Origin: an uncultured Clostridia bacterium
GTDB lineage: Bacteria > Bacillota > Clostridia > Christensenellales > UBA1242
Length of the DNA stretch: 64,000 bases
Assembly (NCBI GenBank): GCA_934772045.1
Contig: CAKVMH010000004.1
Coordinates: 12,302 to 76,301, forward strand
Direction: 5' to 3'
Below, piece by piece: positions 35,201-44,096 of the stretch (positions within the stretch are counted from its first letter, which is position 1; each line of letters opens with the position of its first letter). The translations under genes and the position numbers were made by a program. The notes beneath the pieces were generated by a model. It was not told the origin of the DNA. It searched no databases and worked only from the letters and a program-made list of their open reading frames with translations.

Positions 35201-35849
35201 TCAAACAGAAGAAAGTTACATTCTTCCATTTGGTTCAACAATCAAAGTTAAACAAGGCGATGTAATCACCCCAGGTACAGCACTCACCGAAGGTCCATTG
35301 AACCCACGTGATGTATTGCGTACACGCGGTGTGAAAGCCGTACAAGAATACTTACTTAACGAAGTTCTTGAAGTTTATAAATCACAATCTGTTGCTATTA
35401 ACGCAAAACACTTGGAAATTATTATTAAACAAATGCTTCGTAAAGTTAAAATTGAAAACGCTGGCGACACAGATTTGTTACCAGGCGACATTGTTGATAT
35501 CCGTGTTTACGAACAAGCTAACCAAAAGGCTTTGGCAGAAGGTGGTGTTCCTGCAACTGCTAAACGTGAACTTCAAGGTATCACAAAAGCAAGTTTGACA
35601 ACTGAAAGCTTCTTGTCTGCTGCATCATTCCAAGAATCAAGCAATGTGTTAACAGAAGCTGCCTTGAAGGGTAAAGTTGACCACTTGATTGGTTTGAAAG
35701 AAAATATCATTATCGGTAAGATGATACCTGCAGGTACAGGTGCACCTGCTTATCGTAATGTCCTTCCAAAACAAGTTAAGGAAGATAACAGCCTATTCAC
35801 AAACGAAAATGTCGACATGAAATTTGACGACATTGATGAAGAAGAATAG
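32277..35849 (+). CDS. rpoC: RNA polymerase subunit beta'
   Basis: 1190 residues. The N-terminal zinc ribbon is visible (CHCGKYKRVRYKGVVCDKCG), as are the catalytic loop NADFDGD (448-454) holding the Mg2+ aspartates, the trigger-loop region around AARGSRKQLMDTALKTADSG, the second zinc site (CKAKNGVCAKCYG) and GEPGTQLVLRTFHSGG. It is short compared with E. coli RpoC, lacking the large inserts, as expected for Bacillota. AGGAG precedes the ATG. The gene end plus terminator is tandemly duplicated. Confidence 0.98.
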   Translation: MFELNNFDSIRVAIASPEMIRSWSRGEVTKPETINYRTQKPEKDGLFCERIFGPKKDWECHCGKYKRVRYKGVVCDKCGVEVTRSKVRRERMGHIELACPVSHIWFFKGVPSRIGIALDMSPKLLDEVLYYVSYVVLDPKNTEFAYKQVIRDKEYREALEKYGPNGFRAGMGAEAIKELLANIDLEKERDELTGIMHTTKGQRKLKATKRLEVIESFIKSGNKPSWMILDVIPVIPPDLRPLIQIDGGKFAASDLNDLYRRVINRNNRLKKLIELGAPEIIVRNEKRMLQEAVDALFDNGKRGRAVQGSRQRDLKSLTASLKGKHGRFRQNLLGKRVDYSGRSVIVVGPELKIYQCGLPKMMALELFRPFIIKRLLELNATNNLKKATRMIEQERPIVYDILQEVVEGHPVLLNRAPTLHKLSVQAFEPILVEGKAIRLPPLACGGFNADFDGDQMSMHVPLSVEARTEARMLLLASNNVLKPSDGSPNMVPSQDMILGNYYLTAVREGALGEGMTFASTDEARLAYENGKLSLQAKINLRRTVDFNGEKVTGRIETTLGKVIFNSIIPQDLGFVPRDTKENALRLEIEDEVKKGNYGKLIETCYRKHGTNTTVTMIDDIKNMGYKYSTLSSVSLSIFDMKEAEEREQIIADADKIVQANDEMYMQGLMSYADKYNKNMAVWDKAVNDVVKITSSHLDKFNSIKVIITSKARGGEDSLKQLCGVIGNTAVASGSVSDVPVKSNFRRGLNPLEYFMAARGSRKQLMDTALKTADSGYLTRRLVDIAQDTTVTEEDCFANLGETVKGIDVTEIKQNGTVVETLEARIVGRFTAMPVIDPKTKKEIIGADCYINDEMAKTIANAGVEKVNIRSLLTCKAKNGVCAKCYGRDMSTNDLVHIGEAVGVIAAQSIGEPGTQLVLRTFHSGGTASNDITSGLPRVEEIFEARNPKGAAVISEIGGKVSINQIDKRFEVVVKGQTEESYILPFGSTIKVKQGDVITPGTALTEGPLNPRDVLRTRGVKAVQEYLLNEVLEVYKSQSVAINAKHLEIIIKQMLRKVKIENAGDTDLLPGDIVDIRVYEQANQKALAEGGVPATAKRELQGITKASLTTESFLSAASFQESSNVLTEAALKGKVDHLIGLKENIIIGKMIPAGTGAPAYRNVLPKQVKEDNSLFTNENVDMKFDDIDEEE

Positions 35850-35983
35850 AACTTAAACAAAATTTCATGCAAAAGGTGGCTTAAAAAGGGTCACCTTTTA
35901 CATCAATTTGACGACATTGATGAAGAAGAATAGAACTAAACAATATTTCATGCAAAAGGTGGCTTAAAAAGGGTCACCTTTTT
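35821..35983 (+). repeat. Tandem duplication of rpoC 3' end plus terminator
   Basis: The segment from 35821 (last nine codons, TAG, and the hairpin AAAAGGTG ... CACCTTTT) is repeated from 35905, period 84, with few differences. Both copies carry the terminator; the second has the longer T tract. The second copy of the coding end is non-functional. Confidence 0.95.
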
Positions 35984-35992
35984 TGTTTTACT

Positions 35993-36021
35993 TTGACTTT
36001 TATATAAGCCTTTGATATAAT
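35993..36021 (+). promoter_or_regulatory. Promoter of the leaderless 36028 gene
   Basis: TTGACT (35993-35998), 17-base spacer, TATAAT (36016-36021). Six bases separate it from the ATG at 36028, so transcription should start at or next to the A of the start codon. Confidence 0.85.
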
Positions 36022-36027
36022 ATTATT

Positions 36028-36858
36028 ATGAGTTTAAAAGTAAAAATTTCAATTAACAACTTTATTAACAAAACTTACACAAATAAAGATGGTGTCGTTT
36101 TTCCAACGGTACCAAATAATAACAAGAAATTAGTAAGTGAATTTTTAAACAATTTTTATAAAGCGTTTGAAACCCTTTTTACAGATAAACATGAAGCTGA
36201 ACGTATTTTTATTTCTGCATTAGAAAAAGTTAAATTCGTGCGTTTAGATGATAAGGACAAAAATCTTCATCCACTTAAAGGTGTTTATGACGAAATGCAA
36301 AAGACTTGCCAAGGACGACGCTTAGATGGCGGAATAACTTATTTAGGTGACGATTTTGTCGCGGTTGTTGATATGGACTATAATTTATTATCAAATGAGG
36401 AAGCAATGCAAACATTAGTGCATGAATTTGTACACGCGATGACAATAAGAGAAAAGGTTCATGACGGAACAAAGAAGTTAGTTTTAGGTGTTCAAACACC
36501 AAGTGAAAAAAATGAAATTATGACAGCTTTGAACGAAGGCTTAACTGAAATTATCGCCAAACAGATTTATCAAAAAATGTATAATAAACCTGTTAAACAT
36601 GTCAACCGTTATGGTTTTTATCAAATGTGTGTTAATCAACTATTTGATTTGCTGGGCGATAGAAATGAATTAATAGAAGATTATCTTGTGGATGCAGATT
36701 TATTTAAAGAGCGTTTGAAAAAACAAGAAAATGATAAAAATGAAAACATGCTTGACTATATCAAATCTTTAAAGATTAACGATATAAAAAACAACCCTGA
36801 AATTTCTAAAAATTTACATGAATTCAAATTTAAAAAACAAGATAATTTCACAATATAA
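36028..36858 (+). CDS. Putative zincin-type metallopeptidase
   Basis: 276 residues, no signal peptide. LVHEFVHAM is a zinc-metallopeptidase HExxH helix, and ALNEGLTEIIAKQIY about 40 residues later offers the third ligand glutamate, a gluzincin-like layout. The N-terminal 85 residues and lysine-rich C-terminal part are not recognised. It would be cytoplasmic, so a processing or regulatory protease or a non-catalytic relative are both possible. The promoter -10 is six bases before the ATG with no ribosome binding site, and no other in-frame start precedes the conserved part: a predicted leaderless mRNA. Confidence 0.7.
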   Translation: MSLKVKISINNFINKTYTNKDGVVFPTVPNNNKKLVSEFLNNFYKAFETLFTDKHEAERIFISALEKVKFVRLDDKDKNLHPLKGVYDEMQKTCQGRRLDGGITYLGDDFVAVVDMDYNLLSNEEAMQTLVHEFVHAMTIREKVHDGTKKLVLGVQTPSEKNEIMTALNEGLTEIIAKQIYQKMYNKPVKHVNRYGFYQMCVNQLFDLLGDRNELIEDYLVDADLFKERLKKQENDKNENMLDYIKSLKINDIKNNPEISKNLHEFKFKKQDNFTI

Positions 36859-36964
36859 TTATTCTTAAATTATTTAAAAAAATAAAATAAAAACCCCGCT
36901 AGAATACTATATTTAGGGCAATTAAGCAATTTTTAATATTTTAAAAAATTTTATTAAAAAACTA

Positions 36965-36993
36965 TTTACAAACTTAATATTTTGTGGTATTAT
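36965..36993 (+). promoter_or_regulatory. Promoter for the 37022 gene
   Basis: TTTACA (36965-36970), 17-base spacer ending TTTGTGG, TATTAT (36988-36993). The TGG just before the -10 makes it an extended -10 promoter of the same type as those of uvrC and the 62145 helicase. Confidence 0.75.
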
Positions 36994-37021
36994 ATGGTCA
37001 TAAATTAAAGGAGGCGTTGCT

Positions 37022-37270
37022 ATGATAAACAAAACATATATTGAAAAGGCTAGGCAACAATTTAAAGAAGAAACTACAAAACTTGTAAATGAGCTTACAA
37101 AAAAACATGGAAAAACTGCCACTCCCAGTTCTCCGTTAAAACCAAAATCAATTGAAACAGGTATTAAGGAATTTAGTGATTTAGTTGCTAAAAGAGCTGA
37201 ATATTTAGCTAAATCTGGTGAATATTTAAACTATTTAGGTAATTCAAACGACAATACAATAACCGCTTAA
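37022..37270 (+). CDS. Small hypothetical protein
   Basis: 82 residues, basic at the start (YIEKARQQFKEETTKLVNEL) and helical throughout, with a Ser/Pro linker in the middle (TPSSPLKPKS). A strong AAAGGAGG ribosome binding site and its own promoter support it. The terminator stem uses its last codons (AACCGCT). No domain recognised. Confidence 0.65.
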   Translation: MINKTYIEKARQQFKEETTKLVNELTKKHGKTATPSSPLKPKSIETGIKEFSDLVAKRAEYLAKSGEYLNYLGNSNDNTITA

Positions 37271-37286
37271 CCACAGCGGTTTTTTT
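37261..37286 (+). terminator. Terminator overlapping the 37022 gene stop
   Basis: AACCGCT (37261-37267) pairs with AGCGGTT (37275-37281), followed by T. The 5' arm is inside the last codons and the loop holds the TAA. Confidence 0.85.
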
Positions 37287-37356
37287 GTTTTCTTATGGCA
37301 AATGCATGTATCTTCCACAGGTTTATCTATTGCATTAAAATTGTGTTCAAAATTGT

Positions 37357-37385
37357 TTTACTTAAATGAAATTATGTGTTATCAT
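37357..37385 (+). promoter_or_regulatory. Promoter for the HicB-like gene
   Basis: TTTACT (37357-37362), 17-base spacer ending TGTGT, TATCAT (37380-37385). Confidence 0.6.
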
Positions 37386-37461
37386 ATATTTTGATGAATA
37401 ATGTCAACTGCTTTTGTTTCTATTTTTATGGCAGTTTGTTCTAACAAAGGAAAGGTATTTT

Positions 37462-37731
37462 ATGAAAGATTTAGTTTATCCAGCAGTATTATATAAAGAT
37501 GATGAAAAGGGCACCAACACAGGTTGGTACACAATTTCAATTCAAGATTTAGGCATTGTAACCGAAGGTGCAACAGTTGTGGAAGCATTCATTAAGGCAA
37601 AAGAATATTTGTGTGCGACCATGCAATGTGCAGTTAAATTTGATTGTGAAGTTGAATCACCAACCGATTTTGAAACTGTCTATAATGCCAACAAAAAGCA
37701 TATCGTTTTGCTTGTAGACGCATTAATGTAA
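37462..37731 (+). CDS. HicB-like antitoxin-fold protein
   Basis: 89 residues. The opening YPAVLYKDDE, the strand-turn GWYTISIQDLGIVTEG and the helix TVVEAFIKAKEYL match the HicB fold, a partial RNase-H-like domain. The usual C-terminal DNA-binding part is missing and no HicA toxin (about 60 residues, double-stranded-RNA-binding type) is adjacent, so it is more likely a solitary HicB-like protein than half of a toxin-antitoxin pair. The start at 37462 follows GGAAAGG; an upstream in-frame extension has no ribosome binding site. Confidence 0.7.
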   Translation: MKDLVYPAVLYKDDEKGTNTGWYTISIQDLGIVTEGATVVEAFIKAKEYLCATMQCAVKFDCEVESPTDFETVYNANKKHIVLLVDALM

Positions 37732-37746
37732 TAAAAGGATTTGCTT

Positions 37747-38274
37747 ATGACAAAAGTTAACGCACAAAACTGGGCGCAACTTGATTTTTTGATTAACAAC
37801 TTTTATGAAATCGTTGAATATAAGCGCGGTCGTGGCGTGTATGGCGATAGGGTGGTGTTAAAACGCCCACTTCATGTACAAACTTTGCTTGGCGAAGTCA
37901 GCCGTTTGTACGAGTTTTACTACATGGACGCTAATGCTGTTAAAGAATTACCGCGCACAATCATGGAAAAGATAAAAGTCATATTAAAGATTGTTAATTC
38001 GCCTGAAAACATGAACATTTTATGCAATTATACACCCACAAATGGTGTTGAACCAACCGAATGGGCTGTGACAACTGCAAACCAGCTTCAAGCCCTAAAT
38101 TCAATTAATTTTGAAGTGTTGAATAATGCGCTAATTGAAAGGTACAAGTTATTAGGGAGTGAGTTTTTATCACTTTTAAAGAAACATAGGGAAAAACAAT
38201 ATTTTTTGGCAAGCAGTGAAGAATTTAACTTTATAACTAAAGAATACGCAACCGAGCAATTGTCAAGGATTTAA
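37747..38274 (+). CDS. Hypothetical protein downstream of the HicB-like gene
   Basis: 175 residues, soluble, helical. Recognisable only as an unknown: a basic patch KRGRGVYGDRVVLKRP near residue 30 and long helices after it. It begins 15 bases after the HicB-like stop with AAAGGA upstream, so both are one transcript. It is not HicA: it is too long and lacks the GSH-motif region. A terminator follows directly. Confidence 0.6.
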   Translation: MTKVNAQNWAQLDFLINNFYEIVEYKRGRGVYGDRVVLKRPLHVQTLLGEVSRLYEFYYMDANAVKELPRTIMEKIKVILKIVNSPENMNILCNYTPTNGVEPTEWAVTTANQLQALNSINFEVLNNALIERYKLLGSEFLSLLKKHREKQYFLASSEEFNFITKEYATEQLSRI

Positions 38275-38300
38275 AATTGGCTCTTTTGGCCAATTTTTTC
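38275..38300 (+). terminator. Terminator after the 37747 gene
   Basis: AATTGGC (38275-38281) and GCCAATT (38289-38295) around a 7-base loop, then T run. Confidence 0.9.
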
Positions 38301-38427
38301 AATTTTCGACATCATAAATATCATCAAATTCTTTATTTCGACATAACTAGTGTTTTTTCTTTGGTTAAAACTGGAAATTAATCTTAAACTAATTCTAGTA
38401 AACTTTAAAAAACACGCCTATTTTCGT

Positions 38428-38456
38428 TTGACAAAAAAGTCCATATTTTATATAAT
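38428..38456 (+). promoter_or_regulatory. Promoter of the large surface protein gene
   Basis: TTGACA (38428-38433), 17-base spacer, TATAAT (38451-38456): fully consensus, suggesting high expression. Confidence 0.9.
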
Positions 38457-38486
38457 TTTTTAGATTTACTAATATAGGAGAACATA

Positions 38487-41400
38487 ATGAAATCATTTAC
38501 AAAGTATTTTAAAGTAATCTTATGCTTTATGGCGTTCGCTGTGGCAAGCTTTTTGTTCGCTTTTGCACCAACATTGTCCAGCTACGCAGCACTTCAAACA
38601 AGCATTAGTGGCTACAATATGGCTATTAAAGCAGTTAAAATGCCACGCAAAGCCTATGTTGATGAAACAACAGGTGCACAAAGTTTGCGCGTGCCACTTC
38701 TTACAACAGGCAATTCTTGGCAAGACACTGCTAAATACACAATCCGTGTAATTGACCCAAGCTTCACAGCTCACGATTTTAATGTTGATGGTGCAAATGG
38801 CTCCACAAATGAAGCTGATGCTGGTTATTTCACAAAAATTAAAGTTAATGGTACAACAGTTGTTAAATCAACAGATGAAGGCTACGACACCGCAAGCGGT
38901 GACGAGTTTGTTTCAATCAGCGCACTCAACAATGGTAAATATGACATTATTTACATTATGCAAGAGGGCGATGGTGAAAACGCTAAACGTTATTATTCTA
39001 ACACCTATTCAATTACAGTTGAAAATGTTAGCTATAGTCTTGATTTTTCAATTCAAACAGAAGGCGAGTCAAAAGGCTTGAAAGTTTTGTTGCCTGAAAC
39101 AGTTGCAAAATCAAATCAAGACAGCGCAAAAATTGCTTTACCAAAAGCAAATGTTAAAAACAACAAGTCAAAAGAATGCCTTGAAAATGTAAGCGTTGCT
39201 CCAAAAGTTTTCAACGATTATGGTAGGGAACTTAGCGAAGGCGAAATCTTCAAAAAGGAAGGGGACAACTATTATTTGTGCCCAACAACTGAAGGTAAGT
39301 ATACAATTGAATACACTTACGCATATGGTAACAACCCACCTAAAAAGTCTTTCACAATTGAAGTTGTTGACGGTTTTACAAAGCCAACTTCAAGTGATTT
39401 GACAATTGCAACTCCTACAATGCCTAGTGTTGAATTAGGTCAAAAAGAAGTTAAGTTACCAGATGTTACAGTTAGCAACAAAACAACAGACGATGTTGAG
39501 CACAATGTTGTTTCAATTGAAATTAGCAAAGGTAGCATTTCAAAGAAATTAACAAATAATACATTTACTTTTGACATGACTAGGGAATTCTTTGAACAGT
39601 CAAAATATGACAATATGTTTGGCGCGTGGTCAGTTAAGTATACAATTCAAGATGCATATGGCAATGAGAAGTCAATTACGATGCAACTTGAAAATGTTGT
39701 AGACAACACAAACCCAGACGTATTCATGGCTTATGACTATGATATTGACACTACAACAGGTTTACCAGTTAATGCTGACAAAATTGACACAACAGTTGTA
39801 ACTGAACTTAAACCTGAATATGGTTACAATGAATTGTATTTCCCAGCAATTTACGCCAAGGATAATGTAACTGCTTACAATGAGTTTATTTTTGTGCGTT
39901 ACATTCAAAGCACACGTACAGACACAATTTACTACATTGATAATGTAATTGAAAAAGATGGTGAACGCCATGTTATCACTGCTGAAACAGATGCTGAACT
40001 TGCAAGCCAAATGAATGCATCTGGCGACGCAAATATTGGTTCACAAAACAAAGCTGTTAAATTTGATTTCAATGTTGAAGGCGAAACTGAAACAGAAAAG
40101 AATGCTAAAAAATCAGAACTCTCTGGCGAATATAAATTAGGTTATATGGTTATAGCAAAAGATAAGACCAAACAAAAAAGCTACTTATACTCAGCAAACA
40201 CAACCATGTATACCTTTGAAATTTTGCCTACACCAACAAGGGATATCACAACTTCAGTTGATCACACTGTTGAAATTAACAACATTAAAGATGGCATTTC
40301 AATTGCGAGCGATGGCAAACTTTCAGTCAACATAACAGCAAATGAAAAGAAACGTGGCGATTCAACAACTTATGCTGATAAACGCCTTAAAACTGCAGTG
40401 TTCTATTACTACACAACAACATCTACAAATATTAAAGGCGACATAAAATCAATCTTTGACAGCGTTAAAACTGACAGGGCAACAAACCATGTTTACTATG
40501 GTAGTGAACACATCATTGATAGCGAAGCATTCATAACTGCAATGAAGGCTAAATTTACAGGCTTTGAATATGCAGAATTAAAAAATAAAAACAATTATGA
40601 ATTGACTCTTAAAGATTATCAATCAAGTTATGGCAAACAAGCACATGTAATTGCAATTTCTATTGACGACGATGGCAACATTGCACTTGCAGACAAGCTT
40701 TTGAACATTAAGGACATGAACGATGTTACAGCCCCAAGTTGGACTTTGCTTTCAGGTGTTGGGCATGAACATAGTTTCACTGATACAGCATTAGAAGTTA
40801 AACAAGGCACAGTTATTGAACTTCCTGACATCGAATTCACTGATGATGATAAGACATTAAGCATGAATGTTACTTACTATGTTAACTCACCTATTAATGA
40901 ATTAACAGGTTTTGATTATAAGGCGCCTATTGGTAAAAATTACAAAAATGTAAATGGCAAATCAATTGTTTATGGTGGTCAAATTAAAACTGACATTGTA
41001 GGTGAATATCATGTTGTATATTCAGCAACCGATGATGCTGGCAACACAACATATGTGTACTTCACATTCAAAGTTACACCAGATGCTGACCCAATTTTGA
41101 AAGTTTCAGCGACAGGTGAAGATATTACAGTTTCAGGTGCAAGTTCAATTACCGGCGAAATCGGTATGCAAGTTAACTTTGACGCAGTTTTATGGTCAAA
41201 TGATTTAACACAAAACTTAACGAACGAATCTGGCGTTGTAATTGACTATACTGTTGAAGATGGCGGTAAGAGGTGGAGCACTGGTGATGACGCAACAAGC
41301 TTCATTTTCAGTGAACAAGGTGATTACTACATCACTTTCACAGCAAAATATGGCAGTTACAATATTGAATCACAAAAATTCACAATCAGCGTTTCTCGTC

Positions 41401-42377
41401 CTGACCTTGAATGGAATGAAACATTGAATGAAAAAGATTACAGTTATGCTCCTAAAGATAGTTGGGTTTCATTACCTGATTTAAGTGCTTCTCAAGGCGA
41501 TATTAAAGCCAAAGTTGAATTGAAAGTTACTTTCAAAGGTGAAAGCCAAACTGTTAAAAAGGAAATTATAAACGGAACAACTGTTTGGAGATTTAAAACA
41601 AACGCAACACTCACAGGTGATTACAAAGTTGAATACACAGCAACAACTGCGTACAGTTCAATTAAGAAATCATTTACAATCAAAGTAGGCGATAATGTTC
41701 CACCAATTATCAGTATGGAACATGTTGCAGATTTAGCACAAGACCTTATTTACGATGGCAAGACAAGCATTGAATACAAAATCTACTTGTATCCAACATT
41801 GACATCAAGTAAAGAACGTCAACTTAAAATCACAATCACAAATGGTAGTGATGTTAAGACTTACGATACAAAATTAAAGATTACAGATAAAGACGAAAAC
41901 GGCGAAGTTAAAGAAATTAACTGGAACAGTTTGACCGTTGAATTGATGAATGGCAGTTCAACTATGAGTGCTAGCGCAAGCAGTGATCAAAGGTACACTA
42001 AGACATACAGCATTAGTTCAACTGGTGATTATAAATTAGTGCTTAAAGTTACCGACAGCAATTCAAACACAACAACTAAAGAAATTAAGTTCACAGTTAA
42101 AACTGAAACTGAAGTTGAAAAGAAAAATGATACAGTTGTAGGCGTTGTTCTCATCGTATTGTCATTGGTTGTTCTTGCTGGTGTTATCTTGTTCTTCGCT
42201 TTAACCGGCAAAGGCGAGGGTGGTTCAAACAAATCTAAATCTTCAAAACAAGTTAAAACAACAAAATCAGTTGAAGAAAACAAGGTTGAAGTTTTAGAAG
42301 ATACAAAAGTAGCTGAAGATGTTGAAGTTGAATCAGAAGCTCAAGAAACTGAACCAAAATCTGGCGATGTTGAATAA
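38487..42377 (+). CDS. Large Ig-repeat surface protein with C-terminal membrane anchor
   Basis: 1296 residues. A signal peptide (basic start, hydrophobic core VILCFMAFAVASFLFAF, likely cleavage near SSYA) is followed by about ten beta-rich, threonine/lysine-rich repeats with Ig-like ends such as GEYHVVYSATDDAGNTTYV, GDYYITFTAKYG and GDYKLVLKVTDSNSNT. A transmembrane segment lies at about 1216-1240 (TVVGVVLIVLSLVVLAGVIL), then a 56-residue cytoplasmic tail, first basic then acidic (VEVESEAQETE). There is no LPxTG motif, so it is held by the membrane segment. AGGAG and a consensus promoter precede it. Likely a surface stalk or adhesin; no ligand can be inferred. Confidence 0.8.
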   Translation: MKSFTKYFKVILCFMAFAVASFLFAFAPTLSSYAALQTSISGYNMAIKAVKMPRKAYVDETTGAQSLRVPLLTTGNSWQDTAKYTIRVIDPSFTAHDFNVDGANGSTNEADAGYFTKIKVNGTTVVKSTDEGYDTASGDEFVSISALNNGKYDIIYIMQEGDGENAKRYYSNTYSITVENVSYSLDFSIQTEGESKGLKVLLPETVAKSNQDSAKIALPKANVKNNKSKECLENVSVAPKVFNDYGRELSEGEIFKKEGDNYYLCPTTEGKYTIEYTYAYGNNPPKKSFTIEVVDGFTKPTSSDLTIATPTMPSVELGQKEVKLPDVTVSNKTTDDVEHNVVSIEISKGSISKKLTNNTFTFDMTREFFEQSKYDNMFGAWSVKYTIQDAYGNEKSITMQLENVVDNTNPDVFMAYDYDIDTTTGLPVNADKIDTTVVTELKPEYGYNELYFPAIYAKDNVTAYNEFIFVRYIQSTRTDTIYYIDNVIEKDGERHVITAETDAELASQMNASGDANIGSQNKAVKFDFNVEGETETEKNAKKSELSGEYKLGYMVIAKDKTKQKSYLYSANTTMYTFEILPTPTRDITTSVDHTVEINNIKDGISIASDGKLSVNITANEKKRGDSTTYADKRLKTAVFYYYTTTSTNIKGDIKSIFDSVKTDRATNHVYYGSEHIIDSEAFITAMKAKFTGFEYAELKNKNNYELTLKDYQSSYGKQAHVIAISIDDDGNIALADKLLNIKDMNDVTAPSWTLLSGVGHEHSFTDTALEVKQGTVIELPDIEFTDDDKTLSMNVTYYVNSPINELTGFDYKAPIGKNYKNVNGKSIVYGGQIKTDIVGEYHVVYSATDDAGNTTYVYFTFKVTPDADPILKVSATGEDITVSGASSITGEIGMQVNFDAVLWSNDLTQNLTNESGVVIDYTVEDGGKRWSTGDDATSFIFSEQGDYYITFTAKYGSYNIESQKFTISVSRPDLEWNETLNEKDYSYAPKDSWVSLPDLSASQGDIKAKVELKVTFKGESQTVKKEIINGTTVWRFKTNATLTGDYKVEYTATTAYSSIKKSFTIKVGDNVPPIISMEHVADLAQDLIYDGKTSIEYKIYLYPTLTSSKERQLKITITNGSDVKTYDTKLKITDKDENGEVKEINWNSLTVELMNGSSTMSASASSDQRYTKTYSISSTGDYKLVLKVTDSNSNTTTKEIKFTVKTETEVEKKNDTVVGVVLIVLSLVVLAGVILFFALTGKGEGGSNKSKSSKQVKTTKSVEENKVEVLEDTKVAEDVEVESEAQETEPKSGDVE

Positions 42378-42398
42378 TCACAACAATATTAAATAAAT

Positions 42399-42428
42399 AA
42401 AAAAACACATCAATTGATGTGTTTTTTT
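42399..42428. terminator. Bidirectional terminator
   Basis: CACATCAATTGATGTG (42406-42421) is a perfect palindrome with seven A before and seven T after. It serves the surface protein gene and, from the other side, rsmI. Confidence 0.9.
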
Positions 42429-42455
42429 ATTGTGAATACAACAAATTATATATAT

Positions 42456-42484
42456 ATGAGCGAGAGTGAAATAAATTGGTTTAT
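42456..42484 (+). repeat. Dispersed intergenic repeat, copy 1
   Basis: ATGAGCG-N3-G-Y-GAAATAAATTG-R-TTTAT. It matches 25 of 29 bases with a copy at 49154-49182. Both lie 30-50 bases after a terminator, outside genes. Confidence 0.6.
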
Positions 42485-42559
42485 AAAATAATAAATAAAC
42501 TTTAAAATAGAACGAATAAAGACATGCGTTATTTAAATAGTATTTTACTAAAACTAAAT

Positions 42560-43360
42560 TTACTTTCCTTTTTCATATAGGTTATAAACATATGATTTTG
42601 TAAGATGATACTTTTCTTTAATTGTTTTGAAGACTTGTTGTTTTTCTTCTGTTTTTAACATGGCTTTTATTTCTTTTAAAATTTGTTCGTCGCTAGGCTT
42701 TTCACCTTCTTCATGGACATTTTCAACAACAATAACAAATTCGCCTTTGGGGTCGTCAACTTGGTGTGGCAATGCAACAATGTCAACATGTTCATGCAGT
42801 TTTGTAATCTCGCCAACAATTGCAACACGGACTTCACCTAGGCTTGAATAAAGTGAAGATAAATCTTTATTTAAATTATATTTTGAAGAATAAATAATTA
42901 CACTTCCGTTAAAAGCTTTGATTTGAGATAATTGATCTTTTAATTCCTTATTCTTTTCACTTAAAAAACCGAAAAACGCAAAATGTGAAGGGTCGAAACC
43001 GGAAAGAACTAGGGCAGATAGCCCAGCATTTGCACCTGGAATGACTGTGAATTGCATACCGTTTGCAATCAATTTTTGTGCTAAGATGTTGCCAGGGTCA
43101 GATATAACAGGCATGCCAGCATCGCTTATAACTGCGACATTTTTACCTTGTTTTAAAAGTTCAATTATTCCGTCGGCACTGTTTTGTTCGTTGAATTTAT
43201 GGTAAGCAATTGTTTTTGCTGTTATGTTGTAATGTTCCAACAAAATTTTGGAGTGTCGAGTGTCTTCACAGGCAATCACATCACAACTTTTTAGTGTTTC
43301 AACTGCGCGGAAACTGATATCATCTAAATTGCCTATTGGTGTGGCTACAAAGTATAACAC
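42560..43360 (-). CDS. rsmI: 16S rRNA (cytidine1402-2'-O)-methyltransferase
   Basis: 266 residues of the tetrapyrrole-methylase fold. It starts MLYFVATPIGNLDDISFRA, the RsmI signature (glycine-rich first loop), followed by CDVIACEDTRHSKILLEHY, AVISDAGMPVISDPG and FTVIPGANAGLSALVLSG. These bind S-adenosylmethionine and shape the dimer. The start is GTG with AAGGAG seven bases upstream. It is the last gene of the minus-strand group holB-ricT-trmN6-rsmI, an order also found in Bacillus (holB-yaaT-yabA-yabB-yabC), here without yabA. Confidence 0.96.
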   Translation of the reverse strand: MLYFVATPIGNLDDISFRAVETLKSCDVIACEDTRHSKILLEHYNITAKTIAYHKFNEQNSADGIIELLKQGKNVAVISDAGMPVISDPGNILAQKLIANGMQFTVIPGANAGLSALVLSGFDPSHFAFFGFLSEKNKELKDQLSQIKAFNGSVIIYSSKYNLNKDLSSLYSSLGEVRVAIVGEITKLHEHVDIVALPHQVDDPKGEFVIVVENVHEEGEKPSDEQILKEIKAMLKTEEKQQVFKTIKEKYHLTKSYVYNLYEKGK

Positions 43361-43425
43361 AAATTACTCCTTTTTATTTCAATATTTTTAGTTTTTGTAA
43401 AATTTATATAAGTAAAACTTTGGGT

Positions 43426-44091
43426 TTAGTTTTTTAAAATTCTAACACCTGGTTTTGCGCCTTTTACGGCTTCAACAAGCACTAAATAGGCCTCTTTATC
43501 ATTGTTATATATAAATTTCATTTGCTTTACTTGCATTCCGTATTTTTCACACAAAACAACAATTTCAGTGCTACGCGATGCAAGGTGCACCATGTATAAC
43601 CTGCCTTTATCTTTTAAAAGTTCGGCGGTTTTTTTAATGATGTCGTCCAAAGTTGCACTGAGTTCGTGCCTTGCCATTGCAATTTCAGGGCGTTCATTAA
43701 TTTTACTATTTGGGTTCAGTTTTTGATAAGGTGGGTTGCAAATGATGACATCAACATTTTTAGGGAAGTCAGTAAGTTTTAAATCTTTTAAATTGCAATT
43801 GAAAATTTTGCTTCGCCTTTTAAAGTTATTAAATGCCACATTTTCTTTTATTATTTCGCACATTTCTGGTTGTATTTCATTAAAGTACAAATGGTTGTAA
43901 GGGCAGATAGAATAGGCGTAAAAACTTATGACGCCACTTCCTGCACATAATTCAAGCACATTGTCACTGTGTTTAATATTACAAAAATTTGCAAGTAAAA
44001 TGGCGTCTTGCGTAAATTTGTAATAATTGTCACTTTGGATAATGGAAATACCATTTTCAAAATGTTCTAGTTTCAAGTTTTCTATTTTCAT
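43426..44091 (-). CDS. tRNA1(Val) adenine-37 N6-methyltransferase-like protein
   Basis: 221 residues. The SAM-binding motif is VLELCAGSGVISFYAY and the catalytic motif NPPY (VDVIICNPPYQK) is that of N6-adenine methyltransferases. The start (QSDNYYKFTQDAILLANF) matches the TrmN6/YabB family. It lies five bases after ricT with only AAAAG as ribosome binding site, so it probably depends on coupling to ricT. The position between ricT and rsmI is the usual one for YabB. Confidence 0.92.
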   Translation of the reverse strand: MKIENLKLEHFENGISIIQSDNYYKFTQDAILLANFCNIKHSDNVLELCAGSGVISFYAYSICPYNHLYFNEIQPEMCEIIKENVAFNNFKRRSKIFNCNLKDLKLTDFPKNVDVIICNPPYQKLNPNSKINERPEIAMARHELSATLDDIIKKTAELLKDKGRLYMVHLASRSTEIVVLCEKYGMQVKQMKFIYNNDKEAYLVLVEAVKGAKPGVRILKN

Positions 44092-44096
44092 ATGTG

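Noticed and set aside
37462..38274. HicAB toxin-antitoxin pair
   Set aside because: The HicB-like protein lacks a DNA-binding tail, and the adjacent 175-residue protein is too long and unlike HicA.
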